This document shows positions 49,409-60,484 of a stretch of DNA of 64,000 nt, piece by piece; the first letter of the stretch is position 1; every line of letters begins with the position of its first letter. The stretch covers positions 42,543,050 to 42,607,049 of the forward strand of contig OY292277.1 in the NCBI GenBank assembly GCA_958496175.1, in the 5' to 3' direction. The DNA comes from Sisyra terminalis. Its lineage: Eukaryota; Arthropoda; Insecta; Neuroptera; Sisyridae. Made by a program: the position numbers and the translations under genes. The notes under the pieces were generated by a model. The model was not told where the DNA came from, made no database searches, and saw nothing but the letters and a program-made list of their open reading frames with translations.

Positions 49409-51890
49409 TAGAAGGCCTATAAATCCTGAGTAGTATAGGCAACTTTTATAAAACTATAAATTAGATAACAATATTGCTTTTATGTCTTGAAACCAATAAT
49501 TTGGCACAAAAGTCACCGGATATTGCATAATCATGAAAATAAGATTTTATCAAATAATTTCTGCTTATTTATCAATAATTGGTTACTTGAATATCGAAAT
49601 AGTATGATAAAAAATTGTTTCAATATTTTTAATACTTCCTGTCAAAAATTATCTGTTTTTTTTTTTGGATTATTCATCAGAAATCAATAAGTAAAGTATG
49701 TCTTGTATTAGAACAAGAATTTATTTTATTCAAAAATTTGATAAGAAATGAAGTTGTTTCCTGTTTATTTTATTTCCTTCAAAGTTTAAAAAAATATCTA
49801 GGAATGTTTTAGAACAATTTAAAAGATAAATTAAATCAATTAAAATCAGGGAAAAATCCATAAAATTTAATATTAAAAAACTAAGTATTATTATTATTAT
49901 TTCATGCTCCAGTATTACTTTCATAATGCCATGAATTTTACTATAGATTACTAAATCAACCGTCCTATTATTTACTTAAAACCTATAGTAGGACTAATTA
50001 ATGTAATTCCAGCCTATGCATAACACAACTGTATTGCTAGGATTTCACCTTCTTCAGGTATTATTTTTCGAGGACCAAATCCTAGTTAGAATATTACTCT
50101 ATGCTTTACACAAATAATTCTATTTTTTTCCCACATTCATACATATATCCTACTACTTCTAATTGTTTTAAATTCTTTGGCTGTTTTCGATACTTTTACC
50201 CAAAAATTTCGGGTTTGATCCCCTTGAGGAAATAGAAAAATAATTTTACCTAAAAATTTTATAATCAGAAACTATAAATTATAAATAAGGTTGAAATCAA
50301 TTTAAAAAAAATAATCTACCGAAAAGGTTCTGTGTAATAAATCGATTAGTTGGATAATTTCACTAGAAAAATTAAAAAGATTTAATTGAACCTTGTTGTT
50401 GTTATTTATCATCGCTTTATAACTGCCAAGGTTTTAGTACCTAGAAAATTTACTCGGTGCAGAATTGAACCTATCACCTCCTAGTTTTAAAGCGGCCACC
50501 TTAACCACTCGACCACTATTAGCTTGAATTATATATATTTTCATTGTATACTAAAAATGTAAATAACACATTTTTTCCCCATTTTTCATAATCTAATTGA
50601 GAATTTTTTCAACCTTTATTAGTACATTTTTCTCTCCAAAAAATTAATAAATTTGAAGATATAAATTTTAAAGATTTTCACAACCAAACATTCAATGACT
50701 ACATGTTTTATATATATGCAAATAAAAGTGTAAGTTATTACAATTGAAAAACTCCAAGACTTCCACTTGAAGCCATTGTGAACCAAATTTTATTCTCTAG
50801 ACCTCGAATTACCTCAATGAATAATGAATCACAATTTTGAGTTATTTCATTCATTAATTCAACCATAATGAACTACTCGTAGGTCTTTAAAATACGACAT
50901 CCTGACTAAAAAACCCATTAATGTCGAGCCCAAACCCTTAGAACCATAAACAAACATATTGAAGGTGTGTTGTATTTAATACCTAATAATCAAATGCATT
51001 CCTGCTCTTAAGTACTTCAAAGTATGCAAGGAAAGAAAAGGGTTGAAACTAAAATATTTTCATCAAAAATTTCATATTCGTTAATATAATACCAAACTTA
51101 AAAAAATCAAGAAAAAGCTCAACTGATTTTAACCACATAAAAAGCGTTTTTTTTAGAAAAATGTAGATACGTAAATAATCAGAGAAGTAAGTACTAATTA
51201 CTAACTTTTTTCTAACTTGAAATTAAAATTATTATTTTTTACTTAATTAATATTAAGAATTAATTTACTTATAAAAATTAATTTACATCTAAATTAGTTA
51301 ATATGAAAACTTAATTCAGATACTTTATTTCTACATGCATTGAAATCTCCAACAAATCGTACATTTTCTTATGACCGTGGCTACTTAGCGTTAAAGTTAA
51401 TGAGGAAAAATTAATTTTCTTATGTATAAGTACTTTTTATTTAAGCTGTTACATCAAATATAGAAAGTAAAGACTATTTGGGGCTTTCACCTTTGGACGT
51501 ATGAATCCAAACGAATGTAAGGATATTTTCCCCATTTCCACTAATTTATCTATATATTTTTATTTTATTTTTTCATCTACTTTTTTATGATAAAGTTTAA
51601 AAATAATTTAGATCTTTGTCCATAATTTTCATATACCATTTATATTTTTTAACGATTTTTTTCAAAAAAGTTATAATCAAAAGGGTAAATTAAATTTAAC
51701 GACTATCCTGTCTATAATTTTATGTACCCATTTAAACAAGTGGACTTAAAAGAGCCATCTTTAGTTAATTTATAACTTTTATAACAATGGAAACACTCAA
51801 TGACTACAAAAATGAAATCCTCTATATCAATTTTTGTAACACTGATGTAATATGATTAAAAATTGGATTATGAATCATAAGAAAAATGTA
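49409..51890. other. No feature apart from SINE copy C
   Basis: AT-rich sequence with short ATT runs near 49890. The frames at 49.49 and 49.73 kb are low-complexity. Confidence 0.45.
50394..50525 (-). mobile_element. tRNA-derived SINE, copy C
   Basis: On - it reads TAGTGGTCGAGTGGTTAAGG (A box) through a decayed B box (GGTTCAATTCT) to GATAAATAACAACAA. Same family, reverse orientation. Confidence 0.75.
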
Positions 51891-51902
51891 GTTGTAAAAA
51901 AA

Positions 51903-52182
51903 TAAGAAGACAGTTCAGGTTGTTTAAGATCGGTTTTTATTTATTTAATATTTTTATTATTCAATTAGCTACGTTTCGTTACGTATCGTAACTTCATCAG
52001 GCTTCTATAAAAAAAAATTGTAATTATTTTAATTTTTTATAGAAGCCTGATGAAGTTACGATACGTAACGAAACGTAGCTAATTGAATAATAAAAATATT
52101 AAATAAAAAAAACCGATCTTAAACAACCTGAATTGTCTTCTTATTTAAAAAAATAAAAGCTGAGATCTGAATTTTATTATCT
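51903..52182. mobile_element. Foldback element with hammerhead-like cores, copy 3, with 12-bp target duplication
   Basis: GTTGTAAAAAAA stands at 51891-51902 and again at 52183-52194. Between them lie two arms with a short AT loop near 52010-52035, plus a ~35-base tail beyond the right arm. The right arm on + has CTGATGA at 52047-52053, a GTTACG/CGTAAC stem and GAAA at 52070-52073. The left arm has the complement at 51974-52000. Confidence 0.75.
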
Positions 52183-52210
52183 GTTGTAAAAAAAGTATAT
52201 AAAGATAGTT

Positions 52211-52378
52211 TTTTGTTGTTATTTACCATTGTTTTACAGCTACCAAGGTTTAGAGTGAATCTAGGGCTAAAAAAACCATAAATCGAGAAATATTGAAAAT
52301 TTTATCGATATGAGGATCGAATCAAGCACCAACGAATTTTGGGGTGCCCACCTTAACCATTTGACCAACAGTAGGCTT
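52211..52378 (-). mobile_element. tRNA-derived SINE, copy D
   Basis: On - it reads AAGCCTACTGTTGGTC ... GCTTGATTCGAT ... ATTTCTCGATTTATGG ... GGTAAATAACAACAA. It lies 16 bases after the duplication flanking the third foldback. Confidence 0.75.
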
Positions 52379-54010
52379 ATAAAAGATTTTTGTATAAAAA
52401 GATAAAAAAAGTTATTGTTATACTTTTATTGTAGATTTTTTGAGTACTGAGTTTAAAAAACATGGCTACGTCTTGTGTGCAACCAAGAATTTCCCATAAG
52501 TTTACATTGAGTTTATCATTATTTTAACTTTCTTTATTTCCTCTAAAAAAATTTTAGATTGGATTTAAACAAATCGAGATTAGGAAAATGTTATTAACAC
52601 ATAAAAGTTCTTGAAGTTTGATATTTCCTTAATTATGTGGCAAAATAATGAAAATACAAGCGATAATGTGGTGAGTTTTACAGCGTTTTGTCAACAATTT
52701 TCTCATATAAAAGAACCTGACGAAATACAAGGATTGGAAGAAGAAAAAATAATTTTACTCAAGCAAAGTTGCTACCAGACTTGAATATAGCAAGAAAACT
52801 AATTTATACTTTTTCTTGTGATTTATAACCATAACGATTCATAACACAGTAAAGTCTATTTAGTTTTTTATACAAAGACTTTATATTATAACTATAATTT
52901 CAAATAGAAAACTGGTATGTATTTGATTTTTAATTTAATTATAGTTAACTAATTCGTATAGTTGTATATAAAAGAGCACACAAAAGCTAATACTTTTTTT
53001 GGCCACCAGACATCGTGACCAAAGTAGCCAGTTCCCAATACAAATTTTTGTTATAGTATTTTTAAGTTATGGTATTGCTTTGGTAACATAAGGTTTAAGC
53101 AGCGTTAGCTGCCTAAAGTGTATGAGAATCATTTTTTGATAATTGAATTATAAAAAATGAAATATTATTAAATATGTAGTGTAATATTACCATATACATG
53201 AAATTCTTTCAGAAAGAATTACATAAAATGATTGTTAAAGCCGTTCATATGCAGTATTGTAATGCGAAATATGATTATTTTATTCTATGCAAAGATTAGT
53301 CATTTTCCTCAAACAACCCCACAATAATATCTAATTACCCTAAATTTATTTTCACGGTAAAAAAATCGATAAGAAAGCAAAACTTTCGCAACTAAAAACA
53401 CGCAAACTTTAACAATAAGAACCGCCTTCATTAAATTATATAAACTAACATTTTAATTAATAATTAGATAAATTTACGGTAACAACCTCATTACCGTATT
53501 TATTTTTTTTTTCTGAAATTTATGTAACAAATAAATACAAACCGCCAAAATCAAGCAGCTGACCAACTTTTAATAAATACGAAAAAAAAATATGTCTCCA
53601 CCCCTAACATAAGCTGTACGCAAATTTCTACCAAATTACATCTAATTATAAAACCGGACTCAATGCTAAAGACATTATATTCACGAAAATAGTTTCCTTG
53701 AAAATTAATTAGTGAATTGTTTTCAGTTTTGGTAGGTGTTTATATAATTATGAGGTAATTATTTAATGTAATAATTTCTTTGAAGGCATCAGAAAACATA
53801 ACAAGAAATTTGATAAGTGTTAAATTGTAATTAAAACCTTTCACATTTGCATAGCAATTATTTGTATCCTAAAGCCCTGTCAAGTATTGTAACAAAAACG
53901 ATATTTCAAAGAATGAATTTCTTTTAATTAATTATGCAACCTTCCCCAACGGTTGCAAGGTTTTCGGTCGGATTTTAAGAAATAAGATCAATTCGATAGA
54001 ATCGTCTAGA
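52379..54010. other. No supported gene
   Basis: One 49-codon frame at 52635-52784 (MWQNNENTSDNVVSF...) has a protein-like acidic composition but no context. Otherwise AT-rich. Confidence 0.4.
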
Positions 54011-54116
54011 TTAAAGTGTTTCTTTGGTCTTTGTATTGAGATTTATTGGAATTTTGTGGCGGTATAAGTCATTCAATTGCTCGTATAGAGTGATAAATGT
54101 GAGATAAGAAAAAGAT

Positions 54117-54335
54117 TTGTCCTTAAATGAAGCCGAAACAATAGGTAGTTCAATGAGTGCCAAAATTGGAACAGAAACGCATTGTCGGTGCCGAAGGCCT
54201 CCATTCGCGAAATTTGTTATTATTGCCATTATTTTCGTTATAGACAAAACAGAGACAACTAACTATAGTGAAAGTGGTGAATATTGTTGTGGAATCTGTA
54301 TAGCCACCACCGCCTTTAAGTGCGTCCCATTTTAG
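54117..54335 (+). other. Unrecognised small ORF upstream of the cuticle gene
   Basis: A 72-codon frame, less AT-rich than its surroundings, reads SAKIGTETHCRCRRPPFAKF, then a hydrophobic VIIAIIF stretch, then YCCGICIATTAFKCVPF. It ends 230 bases before the TATA box. The reverse strand is also open over 54011-54247. I do not recognise either product, and no promoter or splice site decides between them. It may be an exon, an old TE fragment or chance. Confidence 0.25.
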
Positions 54336-54565
54336 TGGAACAAAATGATTTTTTTAACCCTGAAAAATAAAATATGATCTCGCACAATAATTAACCCTAC
54401 CAAGGAGTCGGCGACATTTCATATACAATGCTTGAGCGGTTCAATGAAAATATCAACGAAATCCAATCGGAGCACTTGGGTTGTGCCGCACACCCAATAC
54501 AAGTTCAATAATTAATGTGGGAATGGCATTCTATTTGGAGTTTAACTTTAACGTATCTCGTTTAG

Positions 54566-54600
54566 TATAAAAGACAGTCTGGACCAAAGATTCGTCAGTA
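54566..54600 (+). promoter_or_regulatory. Core promoter of the cuticle gene (TATA box and initiator)
   Basis: TATAAAAG is at 54566-54573 and an arthropod initiator TCAGTA at 54595-54600. The A of TCAGT at 54597 is 31 bases from the start of the TATA box, the standard spacing. The predicted 5' UTR is about 41 bases. Confidence 0.85.
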
Positions 54601-54637
54601 TTCAGTTCGAATCCAAACAACAAACACTTAATCAACA

Positions 54638-54649
54638 ATGGCATTCAAG
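54638..54649 (+). CDS. Cuticle protein exon 1 (MAFK)
   Basis: Four codons after ATCAACA, followed by donor GTGTGT at 54650. Phase 0. The hydrophobic core of the signal peptide begins in exon 2. Confidence 0.9.
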
Positions 54650-55272
54650 GTGTGTTGTGAAAAGTGTGGGAAATCCATTTTCCATCATTACTGATCGCTA
54701 ATTTTTCTTTTTAGTTCGTAATCTTCGCCTGCGCTTTGGCTGTTGCCAACGCCGGATATTTGGGCGCTCCAGCCGCCGTTGCCTACTCGGCCGCCCCAAC
54801 AGTCAGCCACGTGAGCTACGCTTCCCCAGTGGCCACCTACGGAGCCCCATCCGTCGCCGTCCACGGAACTGCCCTTACATCTGAATCCTCAAACATCCTC
54901 CGCTCCTACGGAAACCTCGGCCAAGTCGCCACCCAAAGCAAAACCATCAGCACCCCATACTCTAGCGTAACCAAGAGCGATGTCCGAGTAAGCAATCCTG
55001 GATACCACACCGTTGCCGCCGCCCCAGTCGCCTATGCTGCCCCAGCTCATTACGGATATGCTGCCCCAGCTGCTCATGTTGGATATGCTGCCCCCGCTGC
55101 CCATGTTGCCTATGCTGCCCCAGCTGCCTATGCTGCCCCAGCTGCCCACGCTTACGCTCATGCCCCAGCTGCCGTCAAAACTGGTCTCCTCGGAGTCGCC
55201 TACTCCCCAGCCACCGCTGTCTCTCACATGACCTACTCTGCCCCAGCTCTTGGCCTCACCTACGCCTGGTAA
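54638..55272 (+). CDS. Alanine-rich cuticle protein with retinin-like block (CPLCA-type)
   Basis: Two exons, 54638-54649 (MAFK) and 54715-55272, joined across a 65-bp GT-AG intron, give 189 residues. A tiny first exon splitting the signal peptide is typical of insect cuticle protein genes. Residues 1-17 form a signal peptide ending ANA. Residues about 55-100 (ALTSESSNILRSYGNLGQ onward) match the retinin-like pattern. Residues about 105-155 are repeats of AAPAAHVxY or YAAPA. The end (SHMTYSAPALGLTYAW) is typical of beetle homologues. It is likely a secreted structural component of the cuticle. The ATG was chosen because it sits 41 bases after the initiator and gives a complete signal peptide. 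TATA box, poly(A) signal and frame are intact, so the gene should be functional. Confidence 0.93.
54715..55272 (+). CDS. Cuticle protein exon 2
   Basis: The acceptor is TTTTAG ending at 54714 and the stop is TAA at 55270-55272. The exon is much richer in GC than its surroundings, with C-ending codons typical of highly expressed cuticle genes. The shifted and opposite-strand open frames inside it are by-products of the alanine/proline repeats. Confidence 0.92.
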   Translation, partial: FVIFACALAVANAGYLGAPAAVAYSAAPTVSHVSYASPVATYGAPSVAVHGTALTSESSNILRSYGNLGQVATQSKTISTPYSSVTKSDVRVSNPGYHTVAAAPVAYAAPAHYGYAAPAAHVGYAAPAAHVAYAAPAAYAAPAAHAYAHAPAAVKTGLLGVAYSPATAVSHMTYSAPALGLTYAW

Positions 55273-55296
55273 ACGATCCTTTCATTTTCAAAATGC

Positions 55297-55302
55297 AATA
55301 AA
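55297..55302 (+). terminator. Poly(A) signal of the cuticle gene
   Basis: AATAAA starts 25 bases after the stop codon and runs directly into a TTAT microsatellite. Confidence 0.75.
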
Positions 55303-55326
55303 TTATTTATTTATTTATTTATTTTT
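55303..55326. repeat. (TTAT)n microsatellite after the cuticle gene
   Basis: About six tandem TTAT units directly follow the poly(A) signal. Confidence 0.85.
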
Positions 55327-55856
55327 GGAATAACATCAATAATAAATTTACGTGTAAATACCTAAACAAGTCTTTTTATTTCACACCCTCAACTAGTAGT
55401 CATTACGTCGATTGTAAACCCTCCAGCACAATTGGTATAAGCAATTTAAAACTAAATATTTAACTAAATTGCTACTTACAATAAATTAAAGCAGTAATCT
55501 AATTCGAATTAATGACTCTATTAATCTTTTCTACTGAACAAATCTTTGCAGCTAAATTTAAATATTTATTTAATTAAAAGTTTTCACTTAACTTAACATC
55601 ACTACGTATTTGTTAAAAGATGTGTTAAATAGTTTAAAAAATGTATTTAAATACAAAATATGTATCCTCAAAAGATTTTCTTAAAATAAAATACTTTTAG
55701 TTCATTATTTTGTAAGATTTTTGTTTAAACAAAGAATCAATCATTATTATTGTTAATCTCACTTCCAGCATCCTTTTGCCTTTGGTAGCCATAGTGATTA
55801 AAAAAATATAAAACTCTTTTTTACCACATTAGTTTACAGTTGACAAATTTTATCAA

Positions 55857-56030
55857 GCCTACTGGTGGCCGAGTGGTCAAGGTGACCGCTCCAAAAGTAG
55901 GAGGTGTTGGGTTCGAAACTTGGATCGAGAAATTTTCAATATTTCTCGATTTACGGATTTTTAATAACCCTAGAGACACTAAAGATCCTGGCAATTATAA
56001 AATGACGGTAAATAACAATTAAAAAAAAAA
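55857..56030 (+). mobile_element. tRNA-derived SINE, copy E (best preserved)
   Basis: A box TGGCCGAGTGG at 55866-55876 and B box GGTTCGAAA at 55910-55918 are spaced as in Ser/Leu tRNAs. The body carries TTTCTCGATTTACGG and AACCCTAGAG, and the end ACGGTAAATAACAATT plus ten A. Not a tRNA gene: there is no acceptor stem partner. Confidence 0.85.
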
Positions 56031-56040
56031 GTCACAAAAG

Positions 56041-56460
56041 AAAATTACTTTTTACAGAATATGTTTAGGTACATAAGATGGAAAGTACTCTTTTTTACAT
56101 CTTAAAAACAAATTTCTTTTGAATTTTGGTCATTTTCTTCTTAAACTGAAAAAAAAAATATTAAAAAGTTTCATGAAGCTAGGAAAATAATTTTAATAAA
56201 CTGATAACTAATAATAAGATCAGTACCTATTCACAATTAAAGAATCTAATGTTTTAAATATGAAACAATTTCACAACATTTTCATCATACGAATTCAGTT
56301 GGTATAATAGTGAACTATAACAAAATGCGATTTTCCTCAATATTAAACATCTTCATAAAATTATAATGAAAAATTAGTGTTTATATATTTTTTAGAAAAA
56401 AAAATATTTAGCATAATTTTTGGTTTCGAAATCTTAGTGGTAACCAAACCGAGGCTGTTC
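56041..56460. mobile_element. Internal fragment of the GTCCGACC transposon
   Basis: TTACTTTTTACAGAATATGT, GAAAGTACT, CTGATAACTAATAATAAGAT and CAACATTTTCATCATACGAA line up in order with 7370-7600. Both ends are missing. It follows the SINE at 55,857 directly. Confidence 0.6.
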
Positions 56461-57421
56461 TCCATATAATTTTTTTGTTAAAGAAAAAAAGATAAACTAT
56501 TTATAAATTAAAAAATGAAATGGTATGGATCAAAAAAAAAACGTCCATATGAAATACCTTTAACTATAAATAAAATAGTACTCATTTTTTCATATTAAAC
56601 CCCATTTGATAAAAATATTTGTTTTTTAAATCCCTTTTTCTTAAAACTAGATCATTTTATTAATACAAATAACTTATACACTGATATATAATTTACTTTT
56701 TTTAATTAAAGAATTGCACTTTTTAAAAAGGCCAATTTAAAGACCTTTCGCTATTTTGAAATGACAAGTGATTGATAAGACAACTATCAATTGCTCAACC
56801 GAAATTTCAGACAAGAATTTTTGATGATTAACGTTTTAGATTGAAAGAGAAAAGAAGTGTACCTACTTCAGCTAATATTCAGTACAATAAACTAATGTTG
56901 AAACTAATTTTAGTTTTTGTTCCAAAAAATCTTCGTCTGCATATTTAGTTAAAACCCTCTACAATTGAAGTATACAATACAATATAGAACTCCTAAATTA
57001 TAAGAGAAGACTACCCAATTAAGAAAATAAAACTAGATTTCTAATCTTAAGGAATTTTTTTATTTTTTTAATGACTCGGTTCTATCAGAAACGCAGATGG
57101 CTACTTGAAATTGCACCTGGAAGAGTTGCAGTCGTTAACAGAAAGAGTTGAATGGTTATATAATTAAAGCCTGTGATTTTAAAATTGTTTTAAGAAACTC
57201 TAAATTCAAAATAATATTTCTACTCTTTACTTATATTGTTTTTTTAAAGTCAATTTAAAATCGAACTTTTTGCTAAACCGAAATTTGTTACCCTTGTCAG
57301 TAATATATTAATTTGATGACAATATTAAGGATCAACTTGATCGTCTTTTATTCAATAATTTTTTTTTCTTATATAGAAATAAATAAATCCAATTTTAAAA
57401 CTTTTAAAATTTCAATAATAA

Positions 57422-58459
57422 CACCGGCACACAAAAAAAAAGTGCTGTGTACTTTTGACCGGACCTACATAAATCTACGTATTTTCACTCCCTGAACACG
57501 AATCCGGGGTCGGTTTGACCCGTACACCCTCAAAATTTCGAGAAAACTTTAAAAAACCTAAAAAAATGGTTAAAATCGGCAGTTTTGGTGACATAGAAAT
57601 TTTTTTGGACTAAACCGACCATGATTTTCATGTTTTTCGATCCGCTGAATACAAATTCGAAGTTTATGTAGACCATAAGCCAAAATTGCAAAAAACCCTT
57701 AAAAATTGTAAAAAATTGCGGCTATTGTTCTAAAATTCGAGATTATATGATGAAAATAAACTTTTAAATCTCTACAAAGGATATTTTGCGTATTGTTCTA
57801 TTTCTGGAATATGATTTTGAAGATTATTTGGCTAACCGCGATTTTGTTATTTCTATAGATTTTTTACGATTAACTAAATTTTTTTTTAATTCCGGATCAA
57901 TGGACCTCAAATTTATACTCAACAGATTTGCCAACATGTCAAATTTATTATGATTTTATTAAAAATTTGATATTCATCACAAGAACTTTGATTTTTCTGA
58001 AATTTTCAGGGTTTTTTGCTATTTACATGGATTTCTAAGAATGGCTGGACCGAATACCTTCAAGATTTATATTATGCGGATTAGAATACATGAAAATCAC
58101 GAATAATCTAGCTCCTTAGAATTTTTGTACACAATTACTGCAATTTCTCGCAATTTTCAAAGATTTTTTGCAATTTTCTTACAATTAAAGCAGCAATGAT
58201 TACAATGATCTAAATGAACTTCGAATTTGTATTCAGCGGGTCAAAAAACATGAAAATCATGCTCGGTTTAGTTTAAAAAAATTTCTATGTCACCAAAACT
58301 GCCGATTTTAACCATTTTTTTCGGTTTTTTAAAGTTTTCTCGAAATTTTGAGGGTGTACGGGTCAAACCGACCCCGGATTCGTATTCAGGGGGTCAAAAT
58401 ACGTAGATTTATGTAGGTCCGGTCAAAAACACAGAGCACTTTTTTTTTGTGTGCCGGTG
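57422..58459. mobile_element. Palindromic element with CACCGGCACAC ends and TAA duplication
   Basis: CACCGGCACACAAAAAAA ... TTTTTTTGTGTGCCGGTG, flanked by TAA at 57419-57421 and 58460-58462. Over 250 bp of each arm matches closely and the pairing decays toward the centre. TAA fits PIF/Harbinger target choice, but no transposase is present. The interior is built of mirrored ~155-bp units. Confidence 0.8.
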
Positions 58460-58462
58460 TAA

Positions 58463-59600
58463 TTAGGGTCCGACCCACGTTTCGATTTCGATCTAGTTTT
58501 AGCAAAAAATAAACGAATTTCGGTTTAGTTTCGGTTTCGGCTGTCGTCTAGCCGAAACTACGGCCGAAACCGAAACTGAATTCGTAAGATGAAGATGTGA
58601 AATTATTTATATGAATTAAAGAGTCATTCATAAATTACACAACATATTTTCAGGGAGGGAAAGTTACAAACCACATCGTTTTCCTACTTTTTCAAGGATG
58701 AATCTTATTTTATCCTCTTAAGAGAGAAGAGAACCCAAAACCATATACACTTTATGAATATTCCTTCCGTTCGATTTTTTAGTTCTACTTTCTTTTTCAT
58801 ATCGAAATTTCTTTCATTTTTCCCTTAGTATGCAAAAAACTAAGAAAAAGTATAAGAAAAATGAACAAAATGGGATTAGAACTGCCCAAGTTAAGGTTCG
58901 AATTGCACAATATGGTATGTGCAATTTGGAAAACAGAAAAAAAAATGATTCTGTCTATCATAATGTTATGGGGTTCAGTCATAGAAAATGTATAAAAAAT
59001 TATTTTTTTTCGAACTATTTCTCAATTTTTCGGTTCGCAAGAAATTTACGTTTAATATTGCCCAAAAACGTTGACATATTTTTAAGACAAGGTCGTTGGG
59101 GCTTCGATAGGGCTTCGACAGGGCTAAAGTTTCAATTTACCAAACAATTGGTGACTCATACGCGTTCACTTGTCGATAATTTATGAGAAACATATGTCAA
59201 TATTTTCCAACAAAGATATAAATTATAACTTTTTACATTAATCAATCATTTTTCTCTCGAATGATTATTACATTATTTGCACTTATTAGTTATATTATTC
59301 GTAAGTAATATTATAAAGAAATATTAGGTGTATTTCGATCAAATCAACCCCTTATTTTAAGAAGAATAAATAATTTGTTTGAAATAAGAACTGAATTAGC
59401 TTCTGCTCACATATCAAAGTATCAGAGACTAAATGAATAACACCTATAGGATTTGAAAGTAAAGAATGACTAATTATGATTAATTTTTTTCCTACGAAAA
59501 AATTACCTTATATAGAAGTTTTGATTTCGGTCGTAACTGATACTGATGCCAAAATTTGGTTTTGGTTTCGGCCGTAAAAACTAGTTTCGGTCGGACACTA
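58463..59600. mobile_element. Transposon with GTCCGACC ends, longer copy
   Basis: AGGGTCCGACCCACGTTTCG at the left and CTAGTTTCGGTCGGACACT at the right. GGTTTCGGCTGTCGTCTAGC forms a subterminal hairpin. A 118-codon frame inside (58830-59186) shows no recognisable transposase motif. It starts one base after the TAA following the palindromic element. Confidence 0.7.
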
Positions 59601-60484
59601 GAAATAATACATTGTGCATAGAAACAATAATTTTAGTACATAATGTTTTACATTGTACATAATTGTCCAACATCTTGACAATTTTTCTCAAAAATAAATT
59701 ATACCCTTAATTTTAATAGTTACATATTAAATATTGCCATTAATTTAGATTTCATTTCAGCATTTTTGCAAACATTTTACAAACTATATCAAATAGATCC
59801 CAAACAAATGTTCACCTGTTTATATTGACCTGTAAATACAATATGAAACTAATACGTATGAGGATAACGTACTTTATTGCTTTATTTACCTTCCCTTAAT
59901 ATGAACCTAGGTCACATTAAACACTTGTTAAATGTAGTTGCCTTTTATTGAAACTAACAATATTCAATAATAAGGGAGAGGCGCATTAAACAGTAGATGA
60001 TCCTCCCTATAGTTCCTATTCAATAATATTTTTCCCACAATCAATTTTGAAATATTGATATTTAGTAAGTTTGAAAAATATTTCCTTTTATAGTTTGGGA
60101 TAAAATATTTTACGGTTTTCTTATTTTCATTGATAGCCCCCGTTTACGGGACCTCTTAAATTTTCAAAACCAAAGTATTTGGAAACATTTTTTTGAAAAT
60201 TAAATTTTGTATCTGTATTTTTTGCGTGTATAGTAAGTATTTTTTCGCCAGTTAAGGAAAATAGCTAAGTATGGATTATTTAATATAGAATTTTCAGTAA
60301 AAAGTATCAATTTTTAAATCCTTTGCGATTGAAACATTAGTTTTCGAAGTTGATCTACATATGAGGCGTTTATTTTGAAAGTGGTTTAAATCCATTTCAA
60401 GGATGATTCCTATACTATTATCTTTTTTTAACTATAAGAACATTACTTTCTTAAATATCTCATATTTGATGTGTCTATAGATCA

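Noticed and set aside
52635..52784. 49-codon frame MWQNNENTSDNV...
   Set aside because: Composition is protein-like, but there is no flanking exon structure. Too short to support.
54889..55231. Serine/glycine-rich reverse frame and methionine/proline/leucine-rich shifted frame in the cuticle exon
   Set aside because: By-products of the alanine-proline repeats of the true frame, which has promoter, signal peptide and poly(A) signal.
55857..55925. tRNA-Ser/Leu gene
   Set aside because: A and B boxes are present, but there is no closing acceptor stem, and the same sequence with the same non-tRNA body recurs in other copies. It is a SINE.
58830..59186. 118-codon frame inside the GTCCGACC transposon
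   Set aside because: No transposase signature. Lysine/asparagine/phenylalanine-rich as expected for AT-rich chance frames.
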